Source: Marinilabilia sp046483585 (GTDB lineage: Bacteria; Bacteroidota; Bacteroidia; Bacteroidales; Marinilabiliaceae). Taken from it: a stretch of 42,755 nt of DNA. A model generated the notes under the pieces. That model was not told the origin of the DNA, did no database searches, and saw nothing but the letters and a program-made list of their open reading frames with translations. The translations under genes were made by a program, and so were the position numbers. The stretch covers positions 1-42,755 of the forward strand of contig JAWOCV010000009.1 in the NCBI GenBank assembly GCA_046483585.1, given 5' to 3'. Every line of letters begins with the position of its first letter. Within the stretch, counting starts at the first letter, position 1. Shown here in pieces: positions 17,892 through 26,269 of the stretch.

Positions 17892-18662
17892 ATGAACATA
17901 TTGATCGTAGAAGATGAACTTCCCACCCAACGCCTGTTAAAAGATATGATCGAAAAAGCCAGGCCAGCCTGGAACATTGCAGGATGCACGGCAGGTGTGG
18001 AGGAAACCATCGAATGGCTGAACGACCATCCCCAACCCGACCTGATATTCATGGATATCCAATTGTCTGACGGCACCAGCTTTGAAATATTCGACAAGGT
18101 GAAGGTGGACAGCATTGTTATCTTCACAACCGCCTTTGACGAATATGCCATACAAGCCTTCCGGGTCAACAGCATAGACTATTTGCTAAAACCCATCAAT
18201 CAAAATAAACTGGAGGAAGCCATCAGGAAATATGAACACCTGTTTGAAGAGAACCCACAACAAACCAAACCATATATCAACTACCAGGAGCTGGCGAAAG
18301 CCATGGCTTCAGACACTACCAATTACCGGTCACGCCTTATGGTGAATCTACCGGAGGGTTTCCAGAAGATCAACACCTCAAATATCGCGTGGCTGGTAAG
18401 TGCCAATAAGATCACCACTGCCGTTACTTTTGACCAGCACCATCATGTGATCGATTTCACCCTCGACCGGCTTGAGAAAGAACTAGATCCATCCGTTTTT
18501 TTCAGGGCCAACAGACAGTACATACTGAACATCGAAGCCATTCATAAAGTGGAGAACTGGTTCAACGGAAAGCTGGTTGTAAAAACACGCCCGGCTGCTG
18601 AAGACAAGATCGTTATTAGTCGCGAAAGGGCAAGGAATTTTAAAGAGTGGATCAATCAATAA
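17892..18662 (+). CDS. LytTR-family response regulator
   Basis: 256-aa response regulator: receiver domain at residues 1-120 with acidic pocket EDE (7-9), phosphoacceptor Asp55 in LIFMDIQLSD, Thr/Ala switch in FTTAFDEYA and Lys in DYLLKPI; then a linker and a LytTR DNA-binding domain at about 150-256 (INTSNIAWLVSANKITTAV and FFRANRQYILNIEAI). LytTR proteins bind DNA as direct-repeat dimers, usually upstream of membrane or efflux genes. Partner kinase is the gene directly upstream. No terminator is obvious after the stop; repeat DNA begins within 60 bp. Confidence 0.93.
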   Translation: MNILIVEDELPTQRLLKDMIEKARPAWNIAGCTAGVEETIEWLNDHPQPDLIFMDIQLSDGTSFEIFDKVKVDSIVIFTTAFDEYAIQAFRVNSIDYLLKPINQNKLEEAIRKYEHLFEENPQQTKPYINYQELAKAMASDTTNYRSRLMVNLPEGFQKINTSNIAWLVSANKITTAVTFDQHHHVIDFTLDRLEKELDPSVFFRANRQYILNIEAIHKVENWFNGKLVVKTRPAAEDKIVISRERARNFKEWINQ

Positions 18663-18718
18663 TGCTCCGATTTTCGGACAAGTGGGGCCAAAATATTTTG
18701 AGGTGCTCATTTTTCACA

Positions 18719-18955
18719 ATAGAGCGTAAGATTTTAGATGTTAGCTGATAGCTCGTGGCTCTTAGCTCTTGGCTCTTAGCTGTTAGTAGCTCAGTCACAG
18801 AGTCAGTAGAGCTCGAAGCTCGAAGTTGAAAGCTGATAGCTCGAAGCTCGAAGCTCGAAGCTGGAAGCTCTTAGCTCTTAGCTCTTAGCTGTTAGCTGTT
18901 AGTAGCTCAGTCGCAGAGTCAGTAGTAGCTCAAAGCTGAAAGCTCGAAGCTCGAA
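18719..18955 (+). repeat. AGCT-heptamer array 1 with family R-like start
   Basis: Begins with an R-like end (CAATAGAGCGTAAGATTTTA, 18719-18738), then degenerate heptamers AGCTCGA, AGCTGGA, AGCTCTT, AGCTGTT repeated in blocks, with an internal marker CAGTCGCAGAGTCAGTAGTA. The blocks are ordered: AGCTSTT units, then the marker, then AGCTSGA units. There is no coding potential beyond repeat peptides. Confidence 0.8.
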
Positions 18956-19049
18956 GAGAAAGGTTGCTCTCTTTTGCGACATAACCAAAGGACCAACAGA
19001 AATGTATATGATTGAATTTCGGTTGTTTACATATTTTGTTAGATAAAAG
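18956..19049 (+). repeat. 94-bp conserved module, copy M1
   Basis: Starts GAGAAAGGTTGCTCTCTTTT and ends TTTGTTAGATAAAAG. It directly follows AGCT array 1 and is about 95% identical to M2 at 19180-19273, with the same length. Confidence 0.85.
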
Positions 19050-19179
19050 TGCTCAGTCGCAGGGGAGCTGGAAGCTGTTAGCTCTTAGCTCTTAGCTGTT
19101 AGCTCTTAGCTCAGTCGCAGAGTTAGTAGTAGCTGAAAGCTGGAAGCTCGAAGCTCGAAACTCGAAGCTCAAAGCTGGA
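19050..19179 (+). repeat. AGCT-heptamer array 2
   Basis: Second array with the same internal order as array 1: AGCTGTT/AGCTCTT units, the marker CAGTCGCAGAGTTAGTAGTA, then AGCTGGA/AGCTCGA units, ending at the start of module M2. Arrays 1 and 2 with their modules form a tandem duplication of the whole composite. Confidence 0.8.
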
Positions 19180-19273
19180 GAGAAAGGTTGCTCTCTTTTG
19201 CGACATAACCAAAGAACTAACAAAAATGTATATGATTGAATTTCGATTGTTTACATATTTTGTTAGATAAAAG
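19180..19273 (+). repeat. 94-bp conserved module, copy M2
   Basis: Same 94 bp as M1 with about four substitutions. Followed by a short decayed stretch of AGCT units (to about 19310) and then a solo family B end. Confidence 0.85.
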
Positions 19274-19338
19274 AAGCTGGAAGTTAGAAGCTGGAAGCTA
19301 AAGACTATAAGAACCAGCCAGAAACAAACTATGCTTAG

Positions 19339-19360
19339 TTTATAGACGGGCACTACTTAG
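19339..19360. repeat. Family B terminal repeat, solo end
   Basis: TTTATAGACGGGCACTACTT matches a family B right end (consensus TTTATAGACGGGCACTAATT). It supplies the TAG stop (19353-19355, minus strand) of the adjoining small ORF. Confidence 0.6.
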
Positions 19361-19562
19361 TAGACCAAATCTTTAACCCAGGTAAGTCAATATGACAGAT
19401 ATCCCATCCATCATATTTCGCTGGTTTTAACTTAAATTTAAAAGCGCATTCTTCACTGCTATTTTCAAACAAAATGTGCTTTGTTCTCAAACCCCGGACG
19501 GGTGAAAACATGGTAACCCCCTGAAAGCACCCCTGTTCACTCACCAGAGCCGCCGATGGCAT
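19353..19562 (-). pseudogene. Small ORF, possible gene remnant ended by a family B end
   Basis: 69 codons beginning ATG and ending at a TAG located inside a family B terminal repeat. The C-terminal part (KPAKYDGWDICHIDLPGLKI) looks like ordinary globular sequence rather than repeat peptide, but I do not recognise a family. A stop codon lies two codons before the ATG. It could be a fragment of a larger gene cut by an element, a small real gene, or chance. 19563-19708 shows nothing. Confidence 0.25.
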
Positions 19563-19708
19563 TTTTTAAGAAGAACAAGCAGGAAAGTTGATCGGATTTG
19601 GAAGAAGGTTGGGGACTGTGATGGACAGGTAACAGCATATAGAGCAGTCTCCAGGTAAACATGCCTTAAATACAGAAGAGAACACCACAAAAGTCAACAA
19701 CCCGTTTC

Positions 19709-22687
19709 TCATTCCATGAAATACTTTTCGATTAAAGCAATTAATTTGTCCTGACTGATGGGTTTGGAAATATAATCATTGCAGCCGGCTTCAATGGACT
19801 TTTCGCGGTCGCCTGACAAACCATAAGCTGTCTGGGCAATAATCACAACATCTTTGTTGAATTCTCTGATTTTTTTCGTGGCTTCATACCCATTCATTTC
19901 GGGCATTTGAATATCCATCAAAACCAAATCTATATCCCGATGTTCACGACAAGCATCAACAGCATCGAGCCCGGTTCTTGCGTTTACAATATCCCCGGCT
20001 AAACTATTAAGTACTTCAACCAACAAAATTTCCGAAATTTCATCATCCTCCGCAATCAGTATTTTCAGCCCTGAAACCGCAGATGCCTGTTCGTTTTTCA
20101 CTCCATCGGAATGCACATCTTTTTGCCGCGTATTTTCTTTCGTTTTTGTCTTGTATGGCAAAGTAAAACAAAAAGTGGAGCCGGTTCCCTCTTTACTTTC
20201 CACCCAAATTTCCCCGCCAAGCATTTCCACGTAAGCTTTGGAGATGGCCAGTCCCAATCCGGCCCCCTGTCGTGCCATCATTTCATCGGTTCCGCCCTGA
20301 ATAAACCGTTCAAAGATGGTTTCATGTCTCTCTTCCGAAATTCCAACTCCGGTATCTTTTACATAAAACTCCAGAAAATCGCCTTTTTTAAGATATCCGA
20401 TTTCGATTTCTCCCTCCTTACTGTATTTGATGGCATTTTTAACGAGATTGGTTAAGATGGCATAAACTTTTTCACGATCTGTTTCAATGGTAGATTCTTT
20501 TGCAGTTAAAGGAGTTTTAAAAGACAGCTCCAGGCCTTTGGCTTCAACTTCAGGCTTAAAAAAGGTAAAAATATATTCGATCTGTTCGTTGATATTCGAT
20601 TCACTGATTTGAATAGTCTTCAGCCCCACCTCTATTTTTGAAATATCAATAATATCGTTGATAATACTGAGCATGCGTTCGCCGCTTTTTTCAATAAGAG
20701 CAATGTAATTCTGCCGCCGGTCACCTTTGAGCTCAGGCCTTTTCATGAGCTCAACAAACCCAAGGATACCATTCATCGGGGTACGGATTTCGTGGCTCAT
20801 GTTGGCAAGAAAACTCGATTTGAGACGATCGCTCTCTTCTGCCTTTTCTTTAGCTTCAAAAAGTTCATCGTTGGTTTGTTTTAACTCTTCATTGATACTC
20901 TCGTATTCCTCATTCTTTTCCTTTAGCATTTGTTCGATCTCTTTCCGCCCGGTGATATCCTGAATAGCCCCGTGCATCCTGACAGGCTCGCCCGTTTCGT
21001 TGTACACAAGTTCCCCTGTCCCATGTACCCACCGTTCTGCTCCGTCGTTAATGCGAATAATTTTATATTCCTTATTGAAAGGTATTTTTTCTTTTACAAC
21101 ATATTGATGATAAGCAAACATCGCTTCGCGATGGTCCGGATGAATAAACCCCGCCCATCCCTCTAAAGTATGCGGATATGTTTCATCTATTCCGAATATT
21201 TTATAAAATTCCGGCGAGACTTTCCATGTGCTTTTGCCCAATTCCTCTAAATTCAAATTTGTTGAATAGGCACAAATATGGGCCAATGACTGGGAGTTAC
21301 GAAGCATCTCTTCACTTTCCCGAAGTATTTGATCTGCTCTTTTCCGCTCCGATATATCATAATAATTACCCAAAAACCCATTAATATCACTATCGTGCAG
21401 AAGATTTACCAGAGTAATTTCTATCCACACGTACCTTCCGTCTTTGCGTCTGTATCGAACCTGTGTTGTTCCGGTGGCGTTGGGTTTATGTAAAAGTGTC
21501 CTGATAAATTTCTTCCCTGCTTCCACATCGTCGGGGTGAATCTGATCCCACGAGCTTTTACCAACCAGTTCTTCGGGTTGCCAGCCAAACAAGGTGGTTA
21601 TGTTCGGACTTTTATATTGATTGATTTCATTTTTGTCGATAATAACAATCACATCTCCAATATTTGAAACCATTTTATTTTTTATGGCTTCACTTTTGCG
21701 TAGCGCTTCTTCCGCTTTTTTTCGCTGGGTAATGTCCAGCGCGGTAAAGGTAACTCCTTTGGAAAAATCATTTACATCGAGGGGTGTGGAAGCCAGAAGA
21801 ACATTGATGACTGTTCCGTCCTTCTTCTGCCAGAGCGACTCCACTTCACCGGTTCCTTTTGCCCTGATTTGCTCATACTTTTCTTTGCCAACCAATTCAT
21901 AATCCTCCAGGGTTGGATATAGCGTAAGGGCATCTTTATCAATCAGTTCGTCCCTTGTATATCCGGTCATCTCACAAATACGCGGATTTACTTCCTTCAA
22001 CACCCTGTTCACAACAACTCCAATACCTACGGGAGCCACACGATAGATGCTGCGCATTTTCTCTTCACTTTCCCCGGTAATTTGCTTAATTCTCAACAAT
22101 TCATCATACGCTTCTTTAAGCTCCTCATTTGCTGCAAGATATTCTTCATTTATTAACAGATACTCTTCATTGCTGCGCATTAACTTCAAAAAGACATCAT
22201 TTTCGCTGGTGATTTTTTCAAAATCCAACGAAGATATCAAAGCCAAATCCAGTTCTATTGCCTTTTTAAATTGAAGCAACAACTTTTCGTCGTCAGCACT
22301 AAAAGTTCTTTCCTTATTGTCGAGCACGCATATGGTACCAAAAGGTTCCTGATCGGGAAAATTTATCGGAAAACCCAGATAGGCAATCATCCCGAGTTTT
22401 ATATCAGGATTTTTGTCCCATTTTTTATTTTTCAGAGCATTCGCAATGCTAAGTTTTTTTTGAGTTTTAATAACCGTTTCGCAATACAATCCGTGCCAAT
22501 GCTCTTTATCGCCCGCCTTATAGGGATTTTCTCCGGTATTGCCCGAAATAAGAACCTCCATAAGCTCATTTTCGACTTTCATGATCAAAGGGGCGGGAAT
22601 ATCCATGATATTTCCAATTAAATCAGCAATTTCCTGCCACTTTTCAAAAAAGGCATCCGGTATTTTTTCAAATGAATTTGGTTTCAT
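19709..22687 (-). CDS. Soluble hybrid histidine kinase (GAF-PAS-PAS-PAS-HisKA-HATPase-REC)
   Basis: 992-aa hybrid sensor kinase without membrane segments. Order: GAF-like domain (about 5-152), coiled coil of repeated EEYL/EEL units (165-210), three PAS domains (about 211-322, 333-446, 460-580; each ends in a DIT/DIS-type PAC motif), coiled coil (585-620), HisKA with phosphoacceptor His632 in MSHEIRTPMNG, HATPase with N box around Asn751, DTGVG (778-782) and GAGLGLAI (808-815), then a C-terminal receiver (about 874-992) with Asp925 in LVLMDIQMPEM and Lys975. The GAF/PAS input suggests sensing of a cytoplasmic signal. No partner regulator is adjacent. A -7 box TAAGTTTG is on the minus strand at 22742-22749. 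Repeats flank the gene on both sides. Confidence 0.93.
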   Translation of the reverse strand: MKPNSFEKIPDAFFEKWQEIADLIGNIMDIPAPLIMKVENELMEVLISGNTGENPYKAGDKEHWHGLYCETVIKTQKKLSIANALKNKKWDKNPDIKLGMIAYLGFPINFPDQEPFGTICVLDNKERTFSADDEKLLLQFKKAIELDLALISSLDFEKITSENDVFLKLMRSNEEYLLINEEYLAANEELKEAYDELLRIKQITGESEEKMRSIYRVAPVGIGVVVNRVLKEVNPRICEMTGYTRDELIDKDALTLYPTLEDYELVGKEKYEQIRAKGTGEVESLWQKKDGTVINVLLASTPLDVNDFSKGVTFTALDITQRKKAEEALRKSEAIKNKMVSNIGDVIVIIDKNEINQYKSPNITTLFGWQPEELVGKSSWDQIHPDDVEAGKKFIRTLLHKPNATGTTQVRYRRKDGRYVWIEITLVNLLHDSDINGFLGNYYDISERKRADQILRESEEMLRNSQSLAHICAYSTNLNLEELGKSTWKVSPEFYKIFGIDETYPHTLEGWAGFIHPDHREAMFAYHQYVVKEKIPFNKEYKIIRINDGAERWVHGTGELVYNETGEPVRMHGAIQDITGRKEIEQMLKEKNEEYESINEELKQTNDELFEAKEKAEESDRLKSSFLANMSHEIRTPMNGILGFVELMKRPELKGDRRQNYIALIEKSGERMLSIINDIIDISKIEVGLKTIQISESNINEQIEYIFTFFKPEVEAKGLELSFKTPLTAKESTIETDREKVYAILTNLVKNAIKYSKEGEIEIGYLKKGDFLEFYVKDTGVGISEERHETIFERFIQGGTDEMMARQGAGLGLAISKAYVEMLGGEIWVESKEGTGSTFCFTLPYKTKTKENTRQKDVHSDGVKNEQASAVSGLKILIAEDDEISEILLVEVLNSLAGDIVNARTGLDAVDACREHRDIDLVLMDIQMPEMNGYEATKKIREFNKDVVIIAQTAYGLSGDREKSIEAGCNDYISKPISQDKLIALIEKYFME

Positions 22688-22712
22688 GGCTTTTTATTTT
22701 TCCCTATTTGCT

Positions 22713-22776
22713 GAATTTATGGACTGACACATGACCCGAAACAAACTTAGCTTAATTTAAAGTCAGGTACTAATTG
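22713..22776. repeat. Two degenerate family B ends upstream of the hybrid kinase
   Basis: ATTTATGGACTGACACATGA (22714-22733) and AATTTAAAGTCAGGTACTAA (22754-22773) are both recognisable as family B right ends, in the same orientation. The intervening GAAACAAACTTAGCTTA is similar to GAAACAAACTATGCTTAG at 19321, on the other side of the kinase gene. Confidence 0.5.
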
Positions 22777-22895
22777 AAATTCATTTTTTTTACCTGGAGA
22801 CCGTAAATACATGAAACCATCTTTCGCCCCCAAATACATAGCGTTTCGTAATTATGATTCAGACAATTACCTGTTTTCAGAACATCGCACCATTT

Positions 22896-23083
22896 CAATA
22901 GATCTTTAGATTTTTAGATATTAGTAACCTAGCCGCGGGGAAGCTGGAAGCTGTTAGCTCTTAGCTGTTAGCTCTTAGTTCAGTCGCAGAGTCAGTAGTA
23001 GCTGAAAGCTCAAAGCTCGAAGCTCAAAGCTCAAAGCTGAAGAGAAAGGTTGCTCTTTTTTGCGGCACAACCAAAGAACCAAC
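22896..23083 (+). repeat. AGCT composite repeat, copy 3 (R end + array + module M3)
   Basis: Opens with a family R left end (CAATAGATCTTTAGATTTTT, 22896-22915), continues with AGCTGTT/AGCTCTT units, the marker CAGTCGCAGAGTCAGTAGTA (22981-23000), AGCTCGA/AGCTCAA units, and finishes with a shortened module M3 (23042-23083, GAGAAAGGTTGCTCTTTTTT onward). The flanks 22777-22895 and 23084-23196 hold no gene. Confidence 0.8.
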
Positions 23084-23196
23084 AAGATTAATGAAGATAT
23101 ATATAAAATGACGGGTCGGCACTCAGCTTTGCTGCTTTGTTAACAAAGAATCCACCCTTCCTGAAAATTTAGGCGGATCGGAATCCGTCGCTTCTG

Positions 23197-23227
23197 TTGG
23201 CACCATAGCCATTTATTGCTATTTTTA
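23197..23227 (+). promoter_or_regulatory. Candidate promoter of the DUF418 gene
   Basis: TTG at 23197-23199, 20 bp spacer, and TATTTTTA at 23220-23227, which differs from TAnnTTTG only in the last base. It ends 47 bp before the ATG. Confidence 0.4.
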
Positions 23228-23274
23228 CCACCATTCCAAAATTTCGAAACAATTTCAGATAGAATAAAATTTAC

Positions 23275-24438
23275 ATGAGCGCCACTTCTATTTCGCAACG
23301 GCTCACCGTTGTAGACGCCCTGAGAGGCTTCGCCATACTCTCCATCATGCTGCTGCACAACATCGAACACTTTGATCTTTATTACATACCCGAATATCTG
23401 CCCGAATGGCTGAAAGCAATTGATGCAGTGATCTGGGACACTGTGTTTTTTCTTTTCGCGGGTAAATCATATGCCATATTTGCCCTCCTGTTCGGACTGA
23501 CCTTTTACATTCAGTACACCAACCAGCAGGCAGGGGGCAATGATTTCAGCAGCCGTTTTTTGTGGCGGCTTTTGCTGCTTCTGTGCTTTGGCATCATCAA
23601 TTCCATATTTTTTGAAGGAGACATTCTGGCCCTTTACGCCATCACAGGCGTTGTAATCATTCCTTTCCGGAAACTGAGCAACCGGGTTGTATTGACGGCG
23701 GCGGTTATACTGATGCTTCAGCCACTGGAATGGATCCGTCTCTTTTACATTTTAGCCAACCCCGATTTTACAGAGCCCGCTTCAACGGCCAATAAATATT
23801 TTGGCATGATTTACGAGCCACTGGCGGAAGGAAACTTTTGGGATGCAGCAAGGAGCAATCTCACCAACGGGCGACTGGCGGTCTTTTCATGGTCGCTTGA
23901 AAACGGCCGTTTTTTCCAGACCGCTTCTTTATTTTTGATGGGATTTTTACTGGGACGCAATCAACGATTCACTTCTTCTCCACAAAACAAAAAATTCTGG
24001 CAGAAAGCACTGGTTACAGCCATCATTGGATTTATTCCCCTATTCCTGCTGGGAAAAGCATTGCCGGAGATGGAATGCAGAGAGGCCATCATAGCGAGGT
24101 TTCAGACAGCCATCAGCTCGTGGTCGAACTTTGCTTTTATGGGAGTACTGGTTTCAGGATTCGTTCTTCTTTATGAACATACCGCTGCCCGTGCTTTCCT
24201 GCACAAACTCCAACCTCTGGGACGGATGAGTCTTTCAAACTACATTATGCAATCCATCGCCGGCTCTTTCATCTATTATGGATTTGGCCTGGGACTCTAC
24301 CAATACACCGGGGCCACTTTTAGCCTGTTGATCGGTCTTACATTGGGTGTTTTGCAGAGCCTCTTCAGTATTTGGTGGTTCAAAAAACACAAACGGGGTC
24401 CGCTGGAAGAAATGTGGCACAGGTTATCATGGATTTAG
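23275..24438 (+). CDS. DUF418-family membrane protein
   Basis: 387-aa polytopic membrane protein with the DUF418 (YeiB-like) pattern: N-terminal VVDALRGFAILSIMLLHNIE, which resembles the start of acyltransferase-3/HGSNAT-type proteins, about ten hydrophobic segments, and the C-terminal block GRMSLSNYIMQSIAGSFIYY plus LLIGLTLGVLQSLFSIWW. The N-terminal DALRGFA/LLHN motif is where the acyltransferase relatives carry a catalytic His; biochemical function of DUF418 proteins is largely unknown. Apparently monocistronic, with 396 bp to the next gene. Confidence 0.9.
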   Translation: MSATSISQRLTVVDALRGFAILSIMLLHNIEHFDLYYIPEYLPEWLKAIDAVIWDTVFFLFAGKSYAIFALLFGLTFYIQYTNQQAGGNDFSSRFLWRLLLLLCFGIINSIFFEGDILALYAITGVVIIPFRKLSNRVVLTAAVILMLQPLEWIRLFYILANPDFTEPASTANKYFGMIYEPLAEGNFWDAARSNLTNGRLAVFSWSLENGRFFQTASLFLMGFLLGRNQRFTSSPQNKKFWQKALVTAIIGFIPLFLLGKALPEMECREAIIARFQTAISSWSNFAFMGVLVSGFVLLYEHTAARAFLHKLQPLGRMSLSNYIMQSIAGSFIYYGFGLGLYQYTGATFSLLIGLTLGVLQSLFSIWWFKKHKRGPLEEMWHRLSWI

Positions 24439-24834
24439 AGAATTCCTTTATACATCTGATCCGAAAATGGTCAGGCGTAACAGCCTGTCCCGATCTTTCA
24501 GGAAAGCAAATGGTACTTTCTGGAAAGACACTCAGCAACGGATTTCGCCGTTTTTTGGGTTAACCGCAAATACTTGCGTAGCAAGCGGCTGAGCCATAAT
24601 GCAGCAGATAATTACCAGACGGTATAGCCGTCAAAGATGTCCCGACCCTGGAAGTTCGTATGTCTATATAAAAACGGATTTCCAGTTCAAATTCAACCAC
24701 AGAGGGGACCCACATTTAAAAAGTTTTGAGGGCTACACATGAAGCGAAACGCTCAATGCAGGATAAATCCTTCCCCCATTTTGAAATCTCTTATTTTTTC
24801 AACATTTTCATGAAATAATCAAAAATCCCGTATT
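24439..24834. other. Intergenic stretch without a recognised gene
   Basis: Only weak structure is visible: a small hairpin CTTGC GTA GCAAG (24573-24585) between CCGC and GCGG. A 44-codon ORF starting at 24429 inside the end of the DUF418 gene is not credible. No clear promoter for the next gene is seen. Confidence 0.5.
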
Positions 24835-25914
24835 ATGTCTGTATTTCAATCAAAACCCCTCAAGAAACCCAACCTCTTACAACGTTTATTCAAACGCCAA
24901 CCCGCTGAAAATGCCCTCATTGAGATCAACAACCTGCTGGCGGAAGCCGGAAACATCCGGGATATAACTCCGGACCAGGTGACCGAAATTGCCGACCGTT
25001 ATAACGTCAATCTTCATAAAAATTTCCGTGATGAACGCACCGGGCTGTTTCGCGATCTGGTGAAACACATTCTCGAAGACAACCAGGTGAACGACCAGGA
25101 GGCCCTGCAGCTGAAGCATCTGCGAGACCTTCTGATGCTCAATCAGCAGCAGGCCCAGGACATTCTACAGGAAGAAGCACAAAAAAAATACGGCGAACAC
25201 ATCCGGGAAGCGCTGGAAGACAACCGCCTTTCCGAAACGGAGAAAAACAAGCTGGAGCAATTGCGCAAAGACCTGATGATTGATGAAAAAACCGCCGGAA
25301 ATCTTTATGCCGGCCAGGCAAGAGAGAAACTTCAGAACTTCATAGAAGAGGCCGCCTCGGATGAGCGGTTGTCGCCCGCCGAAGAATCGGAAATGCATGA
25401 CATTGCCGATAGCCTGGGCATTGAACTCTCCTTTGATGACAACACCAGACAGGCCCTGGACCGTTTTCGTCTTTACTGGCAAATTGAAAACGGCGATTTG
25501 CCGGAGATCAAACCCGACATCAACCTTTACAAAGGCGAAAAGCTGTATTTCAAAGGCCCCGCCGACTGGGTGGAACACAAACAGGTGACCCGCCGGTTCA
25601 ATTACGGAGGTCCCACCGCCCGCATCAAACTGGCCAAAGGGATCTATTACCGGGCCGGAAGCCTGGGCGTCAACCGCACAACCGAGGATGTATGGCAACG
25701 ACTGGATTCGGGGATCATTTACCTCACCGAACGCCGGATCATTTTCATGGGCGAGCGGGGCAACAAAAACATCCGTCTTAATAAAATCCTGACCTTCAAT
25801 CCATACAGCAACGGTGTGGACATCCAGAAATCGTCAGGCAAGAGCCCCTTCCTGGAATTCTCCAACAATGTGGACATCTTTTCAATGATACTGGCGAGGT
25901 TGTTGTTTGATTGA
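24835..25914 (+). CDS. Uncharacterised protein: helical TerB-like repeats plus PH/GRAM-like C-terminus
   Basis: 359-aa soluble protein, not recognised with certainty. Residues 20-200 are helical with a repeating pattern of about 45-50 residues: ILEDNQVNDQEALQLKHLRD, ALEDNRLSETEKNKLEQLRK and AASDERLSPAEESEMHDIAD, each an acidic turn followed by a helix, similar in style to TerB/DjlA-like repeats. Residues 210-359 resemble a bacterial PH/GRAM fold: YKGEKLYFKGPADWVEH, GIYYRAG, then LDSGIIYLTERRIIFMGERG, a motif common in lipid-binding or regulatory bPH domains. No signal peptide. No operon partner is evident; tandem repeats follow directly. Confidence 0.7.
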   Translation: MSVFQSKPLKKPNLLQRLFKRQPAENALIEINNLLAEAGNIRDITPDQVTEIADRYNVNLHKNFRDERTGLFRDLVKHILEDNQVNDQEALQLKHLRDLLMLNQQQAQDILQEEAQKKYGEHIREALEDNRLSETEKNKLEQLRKDLMIDEKTAGNLYAGQAREKLQNFIEEAASDERLSPAEESEMHDIADSLGIELSFDDNTRQALDRFRLYWQIENGDLPEIKPDINLYKGEKLYFKGPADWVEHKQVTRRFNYGGPTARIKLAKGIYYRAGSLGVNRTTEDVWQRLDSGIIYLTERRIIFMGERGNKNIRLNKILTFNPYSNGVDIQKSSGKSPFLEFSNNVDIFSMILARLLFD

Positions 25915-25926
25915 TTAGTCCTTAGG

Positions 25927-26030
25927 GCAGTAGGTCGGTAGGTTGGTAGGTCAGTAGGTCGGTAGGTTGGTAGGTCAGTAGGTCAGTAGGTCGGTAGGTC
26001 AGTAGGACAGTAGGTCAGTAGGTCAGTAGG
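25927..26030 (+). repeat. Octamer array TYRGTAGG (about 13 units)
   Basis: Strict 8-bp periodicity of units such as TCGGTAGG, TTGGTAGG, TCAGTAGG and ACAGTAGG. It begins 13 bp after the stop of the preceding gene. The variants alternate in short higher-order blocks (TCGG-TTGG-TCAG), suggesting duplication of 24-bp groups. Confidence 0.9.
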
Positions 26031-26038
26031 TTGCAGCA

Positions 26039-26186
26039 AACGAATTAACCAATTGACAAATTGACCAATCAACCAATTGACCAATCACCCAATCAACCAA
26101 TTGACCAATTAACCAATTAACCAATCAACCAATTAACAAATTCACGAATTGACCAATTGACCAATCACCCAATCACCCAATCAACC
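26039..26186 (+). repeat. Octamer array RACCAATY (about 18 units)
   Basis: A second, unrelated octamer array right after the first: AACCAATT, GACCAATC, GACCAATT, ACCCAATC and similar units at 8-bp spacing. Together the two arrays fill most of the 355 bp gap before the START-like gene, whose leader (26187-26269) is AT-rich. Confidence 0.9.
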
Positions 26187-26269
26187 TCCCCCCACAGTAT
26201 TTTTCCTCAATGTTTTTTTTTCTCGATAAATCCACTATATTGTGAACCGAATCTTAAACATTATTTGCA

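Noticed and set aside
18741..19320. The regularly spaced AGCT arrays as a CRISPR array
   Set aside because: Units are 7 bp without spacers of unique sequence, and no cas genes are present.
19123..19353. 76-codon ORF on the minus strand with peptides such as SFELRVSSFEL
   Set aside because: It is a translation of the AGCT heptamer array and the 94-bp module; the peptide repeat follows from the DNA repeat.
24429..24563. 44-codon ORF beginning inside the end of the DUF418 gene
   Set aside because: Short, no recognisable domain, no promoter or conserved context.
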